DNA from: Micromonospora sp. C31
GTDB taxonomy: Bacteria > Actinomycetota > Actinomycetes > Mycobacteriales > Micromonosporaceae
DNA: 64,000 nt
Assembly: GCF_018070575.1 (NCBI RefSeq)
Contig: NZ_JAGPXN010000001.1
Location: 496,001-560,000, forward strand
Direction: 5' to 3'
Shown here: positions 10,240 to 19,482 of the stretch, in pieces
Layout: every line of letters starts with the position of its first letter
Numbering within the stretch: the first letter of the stretch is position 1
Made by a program: the position numbers and the translations under genes
Notes under the pieces: generated by a model
What the model was told of the DNA's origin: nothing
The model's input: the letters and a program-made list of their open reading frames with translations, nothing else
Database searches by the model: none

Positions 10240-10497
10240 CTAGTCCTTCGTGATCCCCGGCATCGGGTTCGACAGCTCGGCGTCCTCAAGACGTTCCGGC
10301 GGCCAGACCTCGCGGATGTCCTGCGGAGAATCATCCACGTTGTGGACGCTGACCCCTCCTCCGGCGCCCGAATAGGCTCCAGAAACGGCAATGCCGACAA
10401 TCAGCAGTCCTGCGGCGGCGATCGATGCTCCGACGATCTTCTTCGTGCGCGAGGCCCTTCGACGTCCGCTACCATCCGAAAATCTGCGGCCAGTCAT
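10240..10497 (-). CDS. small single-pass membrane protein with a WxPER motif
   Basis: 85 residues from the ATG at 10497 (GGAG eight bases upstream); an upstream ATG at 10554 is possible. A basic N-terminus (RRRASRTKK) precedes one transmembrane helix (about residues 22-42). A short extracytoplasmic tail contains DIREVWPPERLEDAELSNP. This tail matches the propeptide of the convergent protease next door (DLRAFWTPERIERAARNP): D-[IL]-R-x2-W-x-P-E-R-[IL]-E-x-A, with NP following within a few residues. I do not recognise a named family. The topology (basic end in, tail out) and the shared motif suggest it interacts with, anchors or inhibits the protease. That is inference. Confidence 0.7.
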   Translation of the reverse strand: MTGRRFSDGSGRRRASRTKKIVGASIAAAGLLIVGIAVSGAYSGAGGGVSVHNVDDSPQDIREVWPPERLEDAELSNPMPGITKD

Positions 10498-10601
10498 TCG
10501 CACTCCGCTTCTGCAAGGGGTAGAGCACCTCCTCGGCATTTCTCGACGGCCCATGATACCCCGGTGACCGTCTGAGGAAAGGCATGTCGGCTCGCCGCGA
10601 C

Positions 10602-11426
10602 TCAGGCCACCAGGCCGGCGCGGAAGCCGGCCGCCACGGCGTGCGCGCGGTCGCGGGCGCCCAGCTTGCGGAAGAGCCGCCGGGCGTGGGTCTTCACGGT
10701 GTCCTCCGAGACGAACAGTTCGCGGCCGATCTCGGCGTTGCTCTTGCCCTCCGCCATGCCCAGCAGCACCTGGAGCTCACGTTCGGTCAGCCCGACCTGG
10801 GACCGGCCGCCGCGCTGACCGGGCCCGCCCCGCCGTCCGGCGGGCGTCGCCTCGGCCGGCTCGTCGGCGCCCTCGGCGGGGTCGTCGCCGCGCTGCGCCG
10901 GCACCACCGTCGGGGCACCGCCGGGGCCGTCGGGGGACGTCGCCGACCAGGCGGGGCCGGTCTCGGCGGCCGGCCGACCGGCCGGGCCGGTCCGGACGGG
11001 ACCGCCGACCGCGGCGGTGTCCCGGGCCGGGTCGGTGACCGCGCGCCGGGCCGCCCGCCCGGGTGCGGAGAGCAGCAGCAGGGCCTTGGCCACCGCGCTG
11101 GTCAGGTCGTGGTCGACGCCCTGGATGAGGCCCCGGGCGCCGGCGCTGATGGTGGCCATGGCCGCCTCCGACTCCTCCGTGCCGAGCAGCAGCACGGAGG
11201 CCTGCGGCGCGCGTGCGAGCACCCGTCGGACGAAGCCCGCGCTGTCCGGCCGGGTGAGGGCGGTGTCCGCGAGCACCACGTCGGCCGGGCGCTCGGCCAG
11301 CCGCAACATCACCTCGGGATCGGAGACGGCCGTCCGCACCACGGCGGACAAACCGAGCCGTGCCGCTGCGGACGCGAGATGCTGCGCCGCGAGCGGTGTC
11401 CGGACGCACACGAGAACCGTACGCAC
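10602..11426 (-). CDS. BldM-like orphan response regulator (LuxR/FixJ-type HTH)
   Basis: 274 residues from the GTG at 11424-11426, which has a GGAGAGGAG ribosome site. The receiver-like domain covers about residues 1-125. At the usual acidic pocket it reads VCVRTP, where BldM has VCDDSP, so the acidic pair is missing; the would-be phospho-Asp (DVVLADTAL) remains. A Gly/Pro/Ala-rich linker of about 80 residues leads to a C-terminal HTH (LTERELQVLLGMAEGKSN, then NAEIGRELFVSEDTVKTHA and LGARDRAHAVAAGFR), nearly identical to that of Streptomyces BldM. BldM controls sporulation genes, partly as a heterodimer with WhiI. Position next to whiD matches bldM in Streptomyces. The long linker is unusual. 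Confidence 0.85.
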   Translation of the reverse strand: MRTVLVCVRTPLAAQHLASAAARLGLSAVVRTAVSDPEVMLRLAERPADVVLADTALTRPDSAGFVRRVLARAPQASVLLLGTEESEAAMATISAGARGLIQGVDHDLTSAVAKALLLLSAPGRAARRAVTDPARDTAAVGGPVRTGPAGRPAAETGPAWSATSPDGPGGAPTVVPAQRGDDPAEGADEPAEATPAGRRGGPGQRGGRSQVGLTERELQVLLGMAEGKSNAEIGRELFVSEDTVKTHARRLFRKLGARDRAHAVAAGFRAGLVA

Positions 11427-11680
11427 AGTGGGTCTCCTCTCCGCCCAAGAGCAGACCATGACCGGGTCGGGTCGGGAGGGGGTTCCGGCAATCCTCCGAA
11501 CTTTTCCGACAAGTGGGGCATATGCCACCGGTTGCCGGAAGTTTTCGATCACAGGTGTGTGAGCCGGCGACCGCCCGGGTACTCCAGGCTCCAGGCCGGA
11601 AACGGCGCGCCTGCGCGGACCGTCGCCCGGACGCCGATTCACCAGGATCTGCGCGGTGCCGCGCGGGAGGAGGGGTGCTG
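11427..11680. promoter_or_regulatory. divergent control region between bldM-like gene and whiD
   Basis: This 254-bp gap separates two divergent developmental regulators. It holds the 10-bp perfect palindrome GGCATATGCC at 11517-11526. On either side are similar GAACTTTTCC and GAAGTTTTCG stretches (starting near 11498 and 11540). These are candidate operator sites for BldM- or WhiB-type regulators. No -10/-35 pair is convincing. Confidence 0.35.
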
Positions 11681-12064
11681 ATGTCGAACGTACGCAGACT
11701 GCCCGGACCCATCGTCGACCTCTGGGACTGGCAGCGGCTCGGTGCCTGCCGGGGCCGGGACAGCGCGCAGTTCTTCCACCCGGACGGCGAGCGCGGCTCG
11801 TCGCGGCTGCGCCGGGAGTCCGGCGCCAAGTCCGTCTGCCGCGCCTGCCCCGTCCGGGCCGAGTGCGCGGCCCACGCCCTCGCCGTCCGGGAGCCGTACG
11901 GCGTGTGGGGCGGCTTCAGCGAGTCGGAGCGGCTGCGGCTGCTCGCCGTCGGCTGGGAGGACCTGGCCGACCGCCGCCAGAGCCGCGTCGACGTCGCCCG
12001 GCTGGAGGCCCGCCTGGGTCAGCCGCACCGGTCGACCGTCCCCGCCCAGCGCAAGATCGCCTGA
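11681..12064 (+). CDS. whiD: WhiB-family iron-sulfur regulator, WhiD/WhiB3 type
   Basis: 127 residues from the ATG at 11681 with GGGAGGAGGGG just upstream. The Wbl domain has its four cluster ligands: Cys in GACRGRD, then CRACPVRAEC (C-x2-C-x5-C). It is followed by the GVWGG turn. RLPGP, DLWDWQ and CAAHALAVREPYGVWGG match Streptomyces WhiD closely; M. tuberculosis WhiB3 is the ortholog and lies in the same neighbourhood. WhiD binds a [4Fe-4S] cluster sensitive to oxygen/NO and works with the principal sigma factor in late sporulation. The protein has a longer basic C-terminal tail (ending VPAQRKIA) than WhiD. Confidence 0.93.
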   Translation: MSNVRRLPGPIVDLWDWQRLGACRGRDSAQFFHPDGERGSSRLRRESGAKSVCRACPVRAECAAHALAVREPYGVWGGFSESERLRLLAVGWEDLADRRQSRVDVARLEARLGQPHRSTVPAQRKIA

Positions 12065-12089
12065 GCCGGCAGCCTTCGAAGACCACACC

Positions 12090-12122
12090 GACGCCGCGTC
12101 CCCGCCCCGGGGACGCGGCGTC
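12090..12122 (+). terminator. whiD terminator hairpin
   Basis: A perfect 14-bp stem (GACGCCGCGTCCCC and GGGGACGCGGCGTC) with a 5-nt loop begins 25 bp after the whiD stop, facing the convergent molybdoenzyme gene. Confidence 0.85.
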
Positions 12123-12195
12123 GCGGCGTTCCCGGCCGATCAGCGCCGGCACGCCAGCGGGGTGCCGGTGGCGAGCAGCAGGCCGATCGCCGTGC

Positions 12196-12253
12196 GGACC
12201 CCGCCCCCCCGCCGGCCCGGGAGGACGTGGACCCCGCCCCGCCGGCCCGGGAG
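12196..12253. repeat. imperfect direct repeat in intergenic spacer
   Basis: Two copies of GGACCCCGCC(C)n-GCCGGCCCGGGAG occur at 12196-12223 and 12229-12253. They differ only by three extra C residues in the first copy. They end just before the stop codon of the molybdoenzyme gene. No function is evident. Confidence 0.5.
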
Positions 12254-12257
12254 AAAC

Positions 12258-13904
12258 TCAGCGCACCGTGACGGAGACGGTGTGCCAGCCGGTGGCGCCG
12301 TCCGGGGCGACCGCCTGCCGCCGCCCGGTCTGCGTCTCGCCGGTGGCGTCGGTCGCCCGGACGGAGAGGGTGTGCTCCCCCGGGGTGGCGTCCCACCGCC
12401 ACGACCACTGGACCCAGGTGTCCACCGACACCGCCGCGGCCAGCTCCGCCTCGCGCCACGGCCCGTCGTCGACGCGTACCTCGACGCGGCGGATGCCGCG
12501 GTGCTGCGCCCAGGCCACCCCGGCCACCGTGACGGCGCCGGCGGTGAGCCGGTTGCGGGGGCGGGGCCGGTCGATCCGGGACTGGGTCTTCACCGGCCCC
12601 TGCGCCGACCAGCCGCGCGGCACCCAGTACGCGTCGAAGTCCGCGAAGCTGGTCAGCTCCAGCTCGGTCACCCACTTGCAGGCCGACACGTACCCGTACA
12701 GGCCGGGCACCACCATCCGCACGGGGAAACCGTGCTCCACCGGCAGCGGCTCGCCGTTCATCCCCACCGCCAGCAGCGCGTCGCGCCCGTCCCGGAGCAC
12801 TGCGGTCGGCGTACCGCAGGTCCACCCGTCCACCGAGCGGCCGACGACCTGGTCCGCGCCCTCCTCCGGCTCCGCCTCGTCGAGCAGCTCCCGGATCGGC
12901 ACGCCCAGCCAGCGCGCGTTGCCGATCAGGTCGCCGCCCACCTCGTTGGAGACGCAGGCGAGGGTGACGTACCGCTCGACCAGCGGGCGGGCCAGCAGGT
13001 CGGCGAAGCTCAACTCGATCTCGTTGCGCACCCGGCCGTGGATGCGCAGCCGCCAGCTCTCCGGATCCACCTGCGGCAGCACCAGCGCGGTGTCGATCCG
13101 GTAGAAGCCGAGGTTCGGCGTCACGTACGGCGCGAGCTGGGTCAGTGACAGCTCCGCCCCCGCCGGCACCGCCGCAGCCGGCGCCGCCGGGGCGGGCAGC
13201 ACGACGGCATCCCGGGCCGCCGACACCCCCCGCCGGCCCGCGAGCCAGCGACCGCCGAGCCCGGCCACCCCGGCCGCGCCGACCAGCACCCCGGCCCCGG
13301 TGAGGAACCGCCGCCGCGACGCCGGGTCGCTGGGCTCCAACGGCTGCGGAGGCGCTGTGGCGGCCGGCGGTGTGGGCTTCTCGGCGGGCGGCGGCGCGGG
13401 CCCGTCGGCGGGCGGCGGCGTAGCCCTCTCGGCGGGCGGCGGCGCGGGCGGGGACCAGGGCCAGGGGTCGAGTTCGAGCGGGCCGGCGACGAAGGCCCAG
13501 AGCACCGCCGCCCCGAGCCCGGCGCCGGCCAGCGAGGGCAGCGCGTCGGTGGGCCCGGCGCCGGCCCGGGTCACGGCGGCGGCCACGCCGAGGGCGGCGA
13601 AGGCGGCGACGCCGGCGAGGCCGATCGCCAGCCGGCGCCGCGACAGCACGCCGAGCAGCGCGGCGAAGGCGGCGAGCAGCAGGCCCGTCCCGACCAGCAG
13701 AGCGATCTTGTCGTACGTGCCGAAGAGGGCGATGCCGAGCTGCTTGAGCGGCTCGGGCACCGTGTCGACCACGAGCCCCCCGACGGCGACCAGCGGCGCC
13801 GAACGGGGGCCGGTCAGCACCGCAACGAGTTCGGCGGAGCCGATCGCCACCGCGGCGGCGGTGACCCCGGCCAGGGCGGCGTAGCCGCGCGTCGTGCTGC
13901 TCAT
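12258..13904 (-). CDS. membrane-fused molybdopterin-dependent oxidoreductase (sulfite-oxidase family)
   Basis: 548 residues from the ATG at 13904. The first ~170 residues hold four to five hydrophobic helices (starting GYAALAGVTAAAVAIGSAEL), then a Pro/Ala-rich loop. A further hydrophobic segment follows RRRFLTGAGVLVGAAG. The catalytic part is a sulfite-oxidase-type Mo-cofactor domain, with the likely Mo-ligand Cys in TLACVSNEVGGDLIGNARW. A Mo-co dimerisation domain lies at the C-terminus (GVAWAQHRGIRRVEVRVDDG). In this family the catalytic domain faces the outside. No heme-binding motif is seen, so the electron partner and substrate are unknown. It is convergent with whiD and downstream of groEL. 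Confidence 0.88.
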   Translation of the reverse strand: MSSTTRGYAALAGVTAAAVAIGSAELVAVLTGPRSAPLVAVGGLVVDTVPEPLKQLGIALFGTYDKIALLVGTGLLLAAFAALLGVLSRRRLAIGLAGVAAFAALGVAAAVTRAGAGPTDALPSLAGAGLGAAVLWAFVAGPLELDPWPWSPPAPPPAERATPPPADGPAPPPAEKPTPPAATAPPQPLEPSDPASRRRFLTGAGVLVGAAGVAGLGGRWLAGRRGVSAARDAVVLPAPAAPAAAVPAGAELSLTQLAPYVTPNLGFYRIDTALVLPQVDPESWRLRIHGRVRNEIELSFADLLARPLVERYVTLACVSNEVGGDLIGNARWLGVPIRELLDEAEPEEGADQVVGRSVDGWTCGTPTAVLRDGRDALLAVGMNGEPLPVEHGFPVRMVVPGLYGYVSACKWVTELELTSFADFDAYWVPRGWSAQGPVKTQSRIDRPRPRNRLTAGAVTVAGVAWAQHRGIRRVEVRVDDGPWREAELAAAVSVDTWVQWSWRWDATPGEHTLSVRATDATGETQTGRRQAVAPDGATGWHTVSVTVR

Positions 13905-13960
13905 CCGGCCAGTGTTTCCGACGCGACGGCCGGCCGGTAGTCGCGCCGGCGGCCGAAAGG

Positions 13961-13999
13961 CGTCGGGGCGCACCGTCACGCGGACGGTGCGCCCCGACG
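13961..13999 (-). terminator. groEL1 terminator hairpin
   Basis: A perfect 16-bp stem (CGTCGGGGCGCACCGT and ACGGTGCGCCCCGACG) with a 7-nt loop lies 17 bp past the groEL stop and before the molybdoenzyme start. Confidence 0.88.
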
Positions 14000-14015
14000 A
14001 GGCGTACGGCGAGGG

Positions 14016-16047
<2,032 letters not shown>

Positions 16048-16182
16048 ACCCTCCTGGGGTACTGGTTTCGTTACCGACCGGCAAGCCGGCCAGCGTCAAT
16101 CTGCCACATGCCACCGGGCGGGGCCGTCGTCGCGGGTGCCGGTCCGCCTGGCGTTCAGCGCCCGGGCCACGGGGCCCGGAAA

Positions 16183-16209
16183 CTGGCACCCTCGGGGTGA
16201 GAGTGCTAA
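16183..16209 (-). promoter_or_regulatory. CIRCE-like element 2 (degenerate), at the groES transcription start
   Basis: CTGGCACCC-N9-GAGTGCTAA. The right arm is a perfect CIRCE half-site; the left arm departs at several bases from the consensus TTAGCACTC. It overlaps the predicted start of groES transcription, a suitable place for HrcA repression. Confidence 0.7.
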
Positions 16210-16213
16210 TCGC

Positions 16214-16242
16214 AGGTTATTCCTCGGCTAGCACTCCGTCAA
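16214..16242 (-). promoter_or_regulatory. groES promoter
   Basis: Reading the minus strand: TTGACG (complement of 16237-16242), 17 bp, TAACCT (complement of 16214-16219). This is a good housekeeping-sigma promoter. Its -35 lies in the spacer of the upstream CIRCE. Confidence 0.7.
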
Positions 16243-16254
16243 GGAGAGTGCCAA
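16228..16254. promoter_or_regulatory. CIRCE element 1 (HrcA operator)
   Basis: CTAGCACTC-N9-GAGTGCCAA, two mismatches from the consensus TTAGCACTC-N9-GAGTGCTAA with exact 9-bp spacing. It covers the groES -35 and is only 43 bp upstream of the divergent methyltransferase GTG, so heat-shock control could affect both directions. Confidence 0.9.
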
Positions 16255-16296
16255 CCCGCCGGCCGGCGCGTCGGGTCCGCCGACCACAATGACCGG

Positions 16297-17520
16297 GTGG
16301 ATCTCGACCAGCTCGCCGCCCTGCGTACGCCCGAGGGGTCGGCCGCGCTCGACGCCGCCGCGCGGGTGGCCGGCGGCGACCCGCTGACCGCGGTGGCCGC
16401 GCTCCGCTCGGCCGGGCTGCCCGCCGGGCTGGCGTCGGCCGCGCTCACCCAGGCCGAACTACGGCGCCGGGCGGTCGGCAAGTTCGGGCCGGCGGCGGCG
16501 GGGATGTTCCTCACCCGGGCCGGGCTGGAACAGGCCACGCGGGGGGTCGTCGCGGCGCGGCGGGCCGACCGGCTGCGGGCCGCCGGGGTGCGCACGCTGG
16601 CCGACCTCGGCTGCGGCCTCGGCGCGGACGCGCTCGCCGCGGCCCGCGCCGGCATCCGGGTGTACGGCGTGGAGGCCGACCCGGTGACCGCCGCGATGGC
16701 CGCCGCGAACGCCGAGGCCGCCGGGCTGGCCGAGCTGTTCACCGTGGAGTGCGGCGACGCCACGGCATTCGACGTGGGCCGGGTCGACGGGGTGTTCTGC
16801 GACCCGGCGCGGCGCAGGGCCGGCACCGGACGGCGGATCTTCGACCCGAACGCCTACTCCCCGCCCTGGGACTTCGTGGTCGGGCTGGCCGAGCGGGTGC
16901 CGCACACCGTCGTGAAGGTGGCGCCCGGCATCGACCACGCGCTGGTCCCGGCGGGCGCGGAGGCGGAGTGGGTGAGCGTCGACGGCGACCTGGTCGAGGC
17001 GGCCCTGTGGTGCGGCCGGCTCGCCGAGGTCCCCCACCGCGCCACCCTGCTACGGGGTAAGGAAGGGCCCCCTGTTAACGCCTCCGGTATAGGAAGGGTC
17101 CCCTGCAATCAGCTCACCGGCTCCGGCGACGTCGAGGCCGCCGTCGGCCCGACGCGCCGCTTCCTGTACGACCCGGACCCGGCGGTGGTCCGCGCGCACC
17201 TGGTCGCGGAGCTGGCGGAGACGCTGGGCGCGACGCTGGCCGACCCGAGCATCGCCTACCTCTACGCGGACGCGCCGACGCCGACGCCGTTCGCCCGCTG
17301 CCTGGAGGTCACCGACGTGCTGCCGTTCTCGCTCAAACGGCTGCGGGCGCTGCTGCGGGAACGTCGGGTCGGGCGGGTGGAGATCCTCAAGCGCGGCTCC
17401 GCGCTGGAGCCGGAGAAGCTCCGGCGGGACCTGCGACTGGCCGGAAACGAGCCGGCCAGCCTGGTGCTGACCCGGGTCGCCGGGGCGCCGACGGTGCTCG
17501 TCTGCCGCCCCGTGGGGTAG
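16297..17520 (+). CDS. class I SAM-dependent methyltransferase with THUMP-like C-terminal domain
   Basis: 407 residues from a GTG at 16297. A Rossmann methyltransferase core has SAM motif I LADLGCGLGADALAAA (about residues 103-118), the acidic EAD after strand 2 and VFCDPARR as motif IV. The last ~120 residues match the THUMP-like domain annotated in actinobacterial members of this family, suggesting an RNA substrate; this is not proven. Residues about 254-271 (KEGPPVNASGIGRVPC...) are encoded by an inserted repeat element (17058-17110) that keeps the frame. The gene is divergent from groES across the CIRCE region. Confidence 0.8.
   Translation: MDLDQLAALRTPEGSAALDAAARVAGGDPLTAVAALRSAGLPAGLASAALTQAELRRRAVGKFGPAAAGMFLTRAGLEQATRGVVAARRADRLRAAGVRTLADLGCGLGADALAAARAGIRVYGVEADPVTAAMAAANAEAAGLAELFTVECGDATAFDVGRVDGVFCDPARRRAGTGRRIFDPNAYSPPWDFVVGLAERVPHTVVKVAPGIDHALVPAGAEAEWVSVDGDLVEAALWCGRLAEVPHRATLLRGKEGPPVNASGIGRVPCNQLTGSGDVEAAVGPTRRFLYDPDPAVVRAHLVAELAETLGATLADPSIAYLYADAPTPTPFARCLEVTDVLPFSLKRLRALLRERRVGRVEILKRGSALEPEKLRRDLRLAGNEPASLVLTRVAGAPTVLVCRPVG
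17058..17110 (+). repeat. GGAAGGG repeat element inserted in frame in the methyltransferase gene
   Basis: The element contains AGGAAGGGCCCCCTG (17060-17074) and AGGAAGGGTCCCCTG (17091-17105) as 31-bp-spaced direct repeats, separated by TTAACGCCTCCGGTAT. It is unlike the surrounding coding sequence and shares the AGGAAGGG core with the element at 48661-48720. I recall similar sequences scattered through Micromonosporaceae genomes, but could not search. Confidence 0.7.
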
Positions 17521-17605
17521 CGCACGGCCGGAGGGCGGGCGCGGTGTTCGACCGCCCGGCCGTTTCGGGTCGCGGGTCGGGCGGCCCCGGGTTAGCTTGA
17601 CCGTC

Positions 17606-18085
17606 ATGGCGGGACAGGGCACTCCGGCGACCGCGCTGCTGACGAAGCGGAAGGTCCCGCACAGCACCCATCCGTACGACGTCTGCCCTGACGCGCCCCA
17701 CTACGGCGCGCTGGTCGCGGCGGCGCTGGGGGTGCCGCCGGAGCGGGTGTTCAAGTCGCTGGTCGCCGAGGTCGACGGCGCGCTGACGGTGGCGGTCGTG
17801 CCGGTCACCGGCGAGCTGGACCTCAAGGCGCTCGCGGCGGCGGTGGGCGGCAAGCGGGCCACCCTGGCCGACCGGGCGGTGGCCGAGCGGGCCACCGGCT
17901 ACGTACGCGGCGGAATCAGCCCCCTCGGCCAGCGTCGGCGGCTGCCCACGGTGCTCGACTCGTCGGCGCTCGACCAGCCGGCCGTCTATGTCTCGGCGGG
18001 CCGGCGCGGCCTTCAGCTCCAGCTCGCCCCGCAGGACCTGGTGGCGCTCACCGGGGCGACCACGGCCCCGCTGGCCGCCCGCTGA
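17606..18085 (+). CDS. ybaK: YbaK-type aminoacyl-tRNA deacylase (Cys-tRNA(Pro))
   Basis: 159 residues from the ATG at 17606 (a TTG at 17597 would add three). It hydrolyses Cys-tRNA(Pro) mischarged by ProRS. It shows the family segments VFKSLVAEVDG and VGGKRATLAD, the GYVRGGISPLGQ loop containing the GxxxP region, and a C-terminal LQLQLAPQDLV. Length is normal. It is monocistronic, just upstream of the sugar-transport operon. Confidence 0.92.
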   Translation: MAGQGTPATALLTKRKVPHSTHPYDVCPDAPHYGALVAAALGVPPERVFKSLVAEVDGALTVAVVPVTGELDLKALAAAVGGKRATLADRAVAERATGYVRGGISPLGQRRRLPTVLDSSALDQPAVYVSAGRRGLQLQLAPQDLVALTGATTAPLAAR

Positions 18086-18109
18086 GCTGCGCCGCCCCCG
18101 TCCGCATGG

Positions 18110-18123
18110 AGAGAGCGCTCCCG
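18110..18123 (+). promoter_or_regulatory. LacI/CebR-like operator upstream of xylF
   Basis: AGAGAGCGCTCCCG matches 11 of 14 bases of the CebR-type box TGGGAGCGCTCCCA known for actinobacterial LacI-family sugar regulators. It lies 157 bp upstream of xylF. Confidence 0.45.
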
Positions 18124-18160
18124 CCATGGGCGACGGCCAGGTGTCGGGCACGTTGCTGAA

Positions 18161-18179
18161 TTGTTACTGCCGACAACAA
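18161..18179 (+). promoter_or_regulatory. candidate ROK operator upstream of xylF
   Basis: An A+T-rich inverted repeat TTGTT-N9-AACAA lies about 100 bp upstream of xylF. A weak promoter-like pair (TTGTGC, 16 bp, AATACG at 18199-18226) follows. The ROK regulator at the end of the operon is the obvious candidate to bind; not proven. Confidence 0.35.
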
Positions 18180-18279
18180 ATTCGCCACCTCGGTGGTCTT
18201 GTGCCCACGGCGCAGCGCGGAATACGTTGCCGGACACAACAAACCAACACCATCCCCCACCCCCGAAAGGACCCTGCAG

Positions 18280-19377
18280 ATGCGCAAGGGCTTCCTCACC
18301 TTCGCCGCCGTGGGCCTGCTGGCCACCGGCGGCCTGGCCGCCTGCGGCGACGACTCCGGCTCCGAGGCCGGCGGCTCCACCGAGAAGAAGCCGAAGATCG
18401 GCGTGATCCTTCCGGACAGCAAGTCCTCCGCCCGCTGGGAGGGCGCGGACCGCAAGTTCCTCACGGAGGCGTTCGAGGCCGCCGGCGTCGACTACGACAT
18501 CCAGAACGCCCAGGGCGACAAGACGGCGTTCCAGACCATCGCCGACCAGATGATCACCAGCGGCGTCACCGCCCTGATGATCGTCAACCTGGACTCCGGC
18601 ACCGGCAAGGCCGTGCTCGACAAGGCGAAGTCCCAGGGTGTGGCGACCATCGACTACGACCGGCTCACGCTGGGCGGCTCGGCCACCTACTACGTCAGCT
18701 TCGACAACGAGGCCGTCGGCAAGCTCCAGGGCGAGGGCCTGAGCAAGTGCCTCACCGACAAGGGCGTCAAGAACCCCGTCGTCGCGTACCTGAACGGCTC
18801 GCCGACCGACAACAACGCCACCCTGTTCAAGAACGGGTACGACTCGGTGCTCAAGCCGAAGTTCGACTCGAAGGAGTACACCAAGGGCCCGGACCAGAAC
18901 GTGCCGGACTGGGACAACACCCAGGCGGCCACGATCTTCGAGCAGATGCTCACCCAGCAGCGGGGCAAGATCGACGGCGTGCTCGCCGCCAACGACGGCC
19001 TCGGCAACGCGGCCATCTCCGTGCTGAAGAAGAACAAGCTCAACGGCAAGGTCCCGGTGACCGGCCAGGACGCCACCCCGCAGGGCCTGCAGAACATCCT
19101 CGCCGGCGACCAGTGCATGACCGTCTACAAGGCCATCAAGGAGGAGGCGAAGGCCGCCTCGGACCTGGCCATCGCGGTGGCCAAGGGCGAGAAGAAGGAG
19201 ACCGGTCAGACGGTCAAGGACCCGGAGGGCGGCCGGGACGTCCCGGCGGTGCTGCTGACCCCGAAGCTGATCTTCAAGGAGAACGTCAAGGACGTCATCG
19301 CCGACGGCTTCGTCACCAAGGACGAGGTCTGCACCGGGGCGTACGCCAAGCTCTGCGCCGACGCCGGCATCAGCTGA
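18280..19377 (+). CDS. xylF: sugar ABC transporter substrate-binding lipoprotein (xylose type)
   Basis: 365 residues from the ATG at 18280, preceded by GAAAGGA. The signal ends in a lipobox GLAAC (Cys22). The mature protein is a periplasmic-binding-protein-like type I fold with IGVILPDSKSSARWEGADRK, ALMIVNLDSGTGK, IDYDRLTLGGSATYYVSFDN and GVLAANDGLGNAAISVL, the pattern of XylF. Only four Cys, two of them near the C-terminus. Followed by ATPase, permease and ROK regulator in the same order as the xylFGH/rok7B7 genes of S. coelicolor, though there the regulator is placed on the other side. D-xylose as substrate is inferred. Confidence 0.87.
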   Translation: MRKGFLTFAAVGLLATGGLAACGDDSGSEAGGSTEKKPKIGVILPDSKSSARWEGADRKFLTEAFEAAGVDYDIQNAQGDKTAFQTIADQMITSGVTALMIVNLDSGTGKAVLDKAKSQGVATIDYDRLTLGGSATYYVSFDNEAVGKLQGEGLSKCLTDKGVKNPVVAYLNGSPTDNNATLFKNGYDSVLKPKFDSKEYTKGPDQNVPDWDNTQAATIFEQMLTQQRGKIDGVLAANDGLGNAAISVLKKNKLNGKVPVTGQDATPQGLQNILAGDQCMTVYKAIKEEAKAASDLAIAVAKGEKKETGQTVKDPEGGRDVPAVLLTPKLIFKENVKDVIADGFVTKDEVCTGAYAKLCADAGIS

Positions 19378-19482
19378 CCCGTACCCGATTCCATGCGCAC
19401 GCCGCCCGGCACGGACCCTGTGCCGGGCGGCGGTTCGCGCCGGGCGGGATCCGAGACCTCCCCTCCACCTGAAGGAGCCCCC

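Noticed and set aside
12258..13904. Membrane-fused molybdoenzyme as a two-gene fusion error
   Set aside because: Proteins with an N-terminal membrane region and a sulfite-oxidase-type domain are known in actinobacteria; no frame break is seen.
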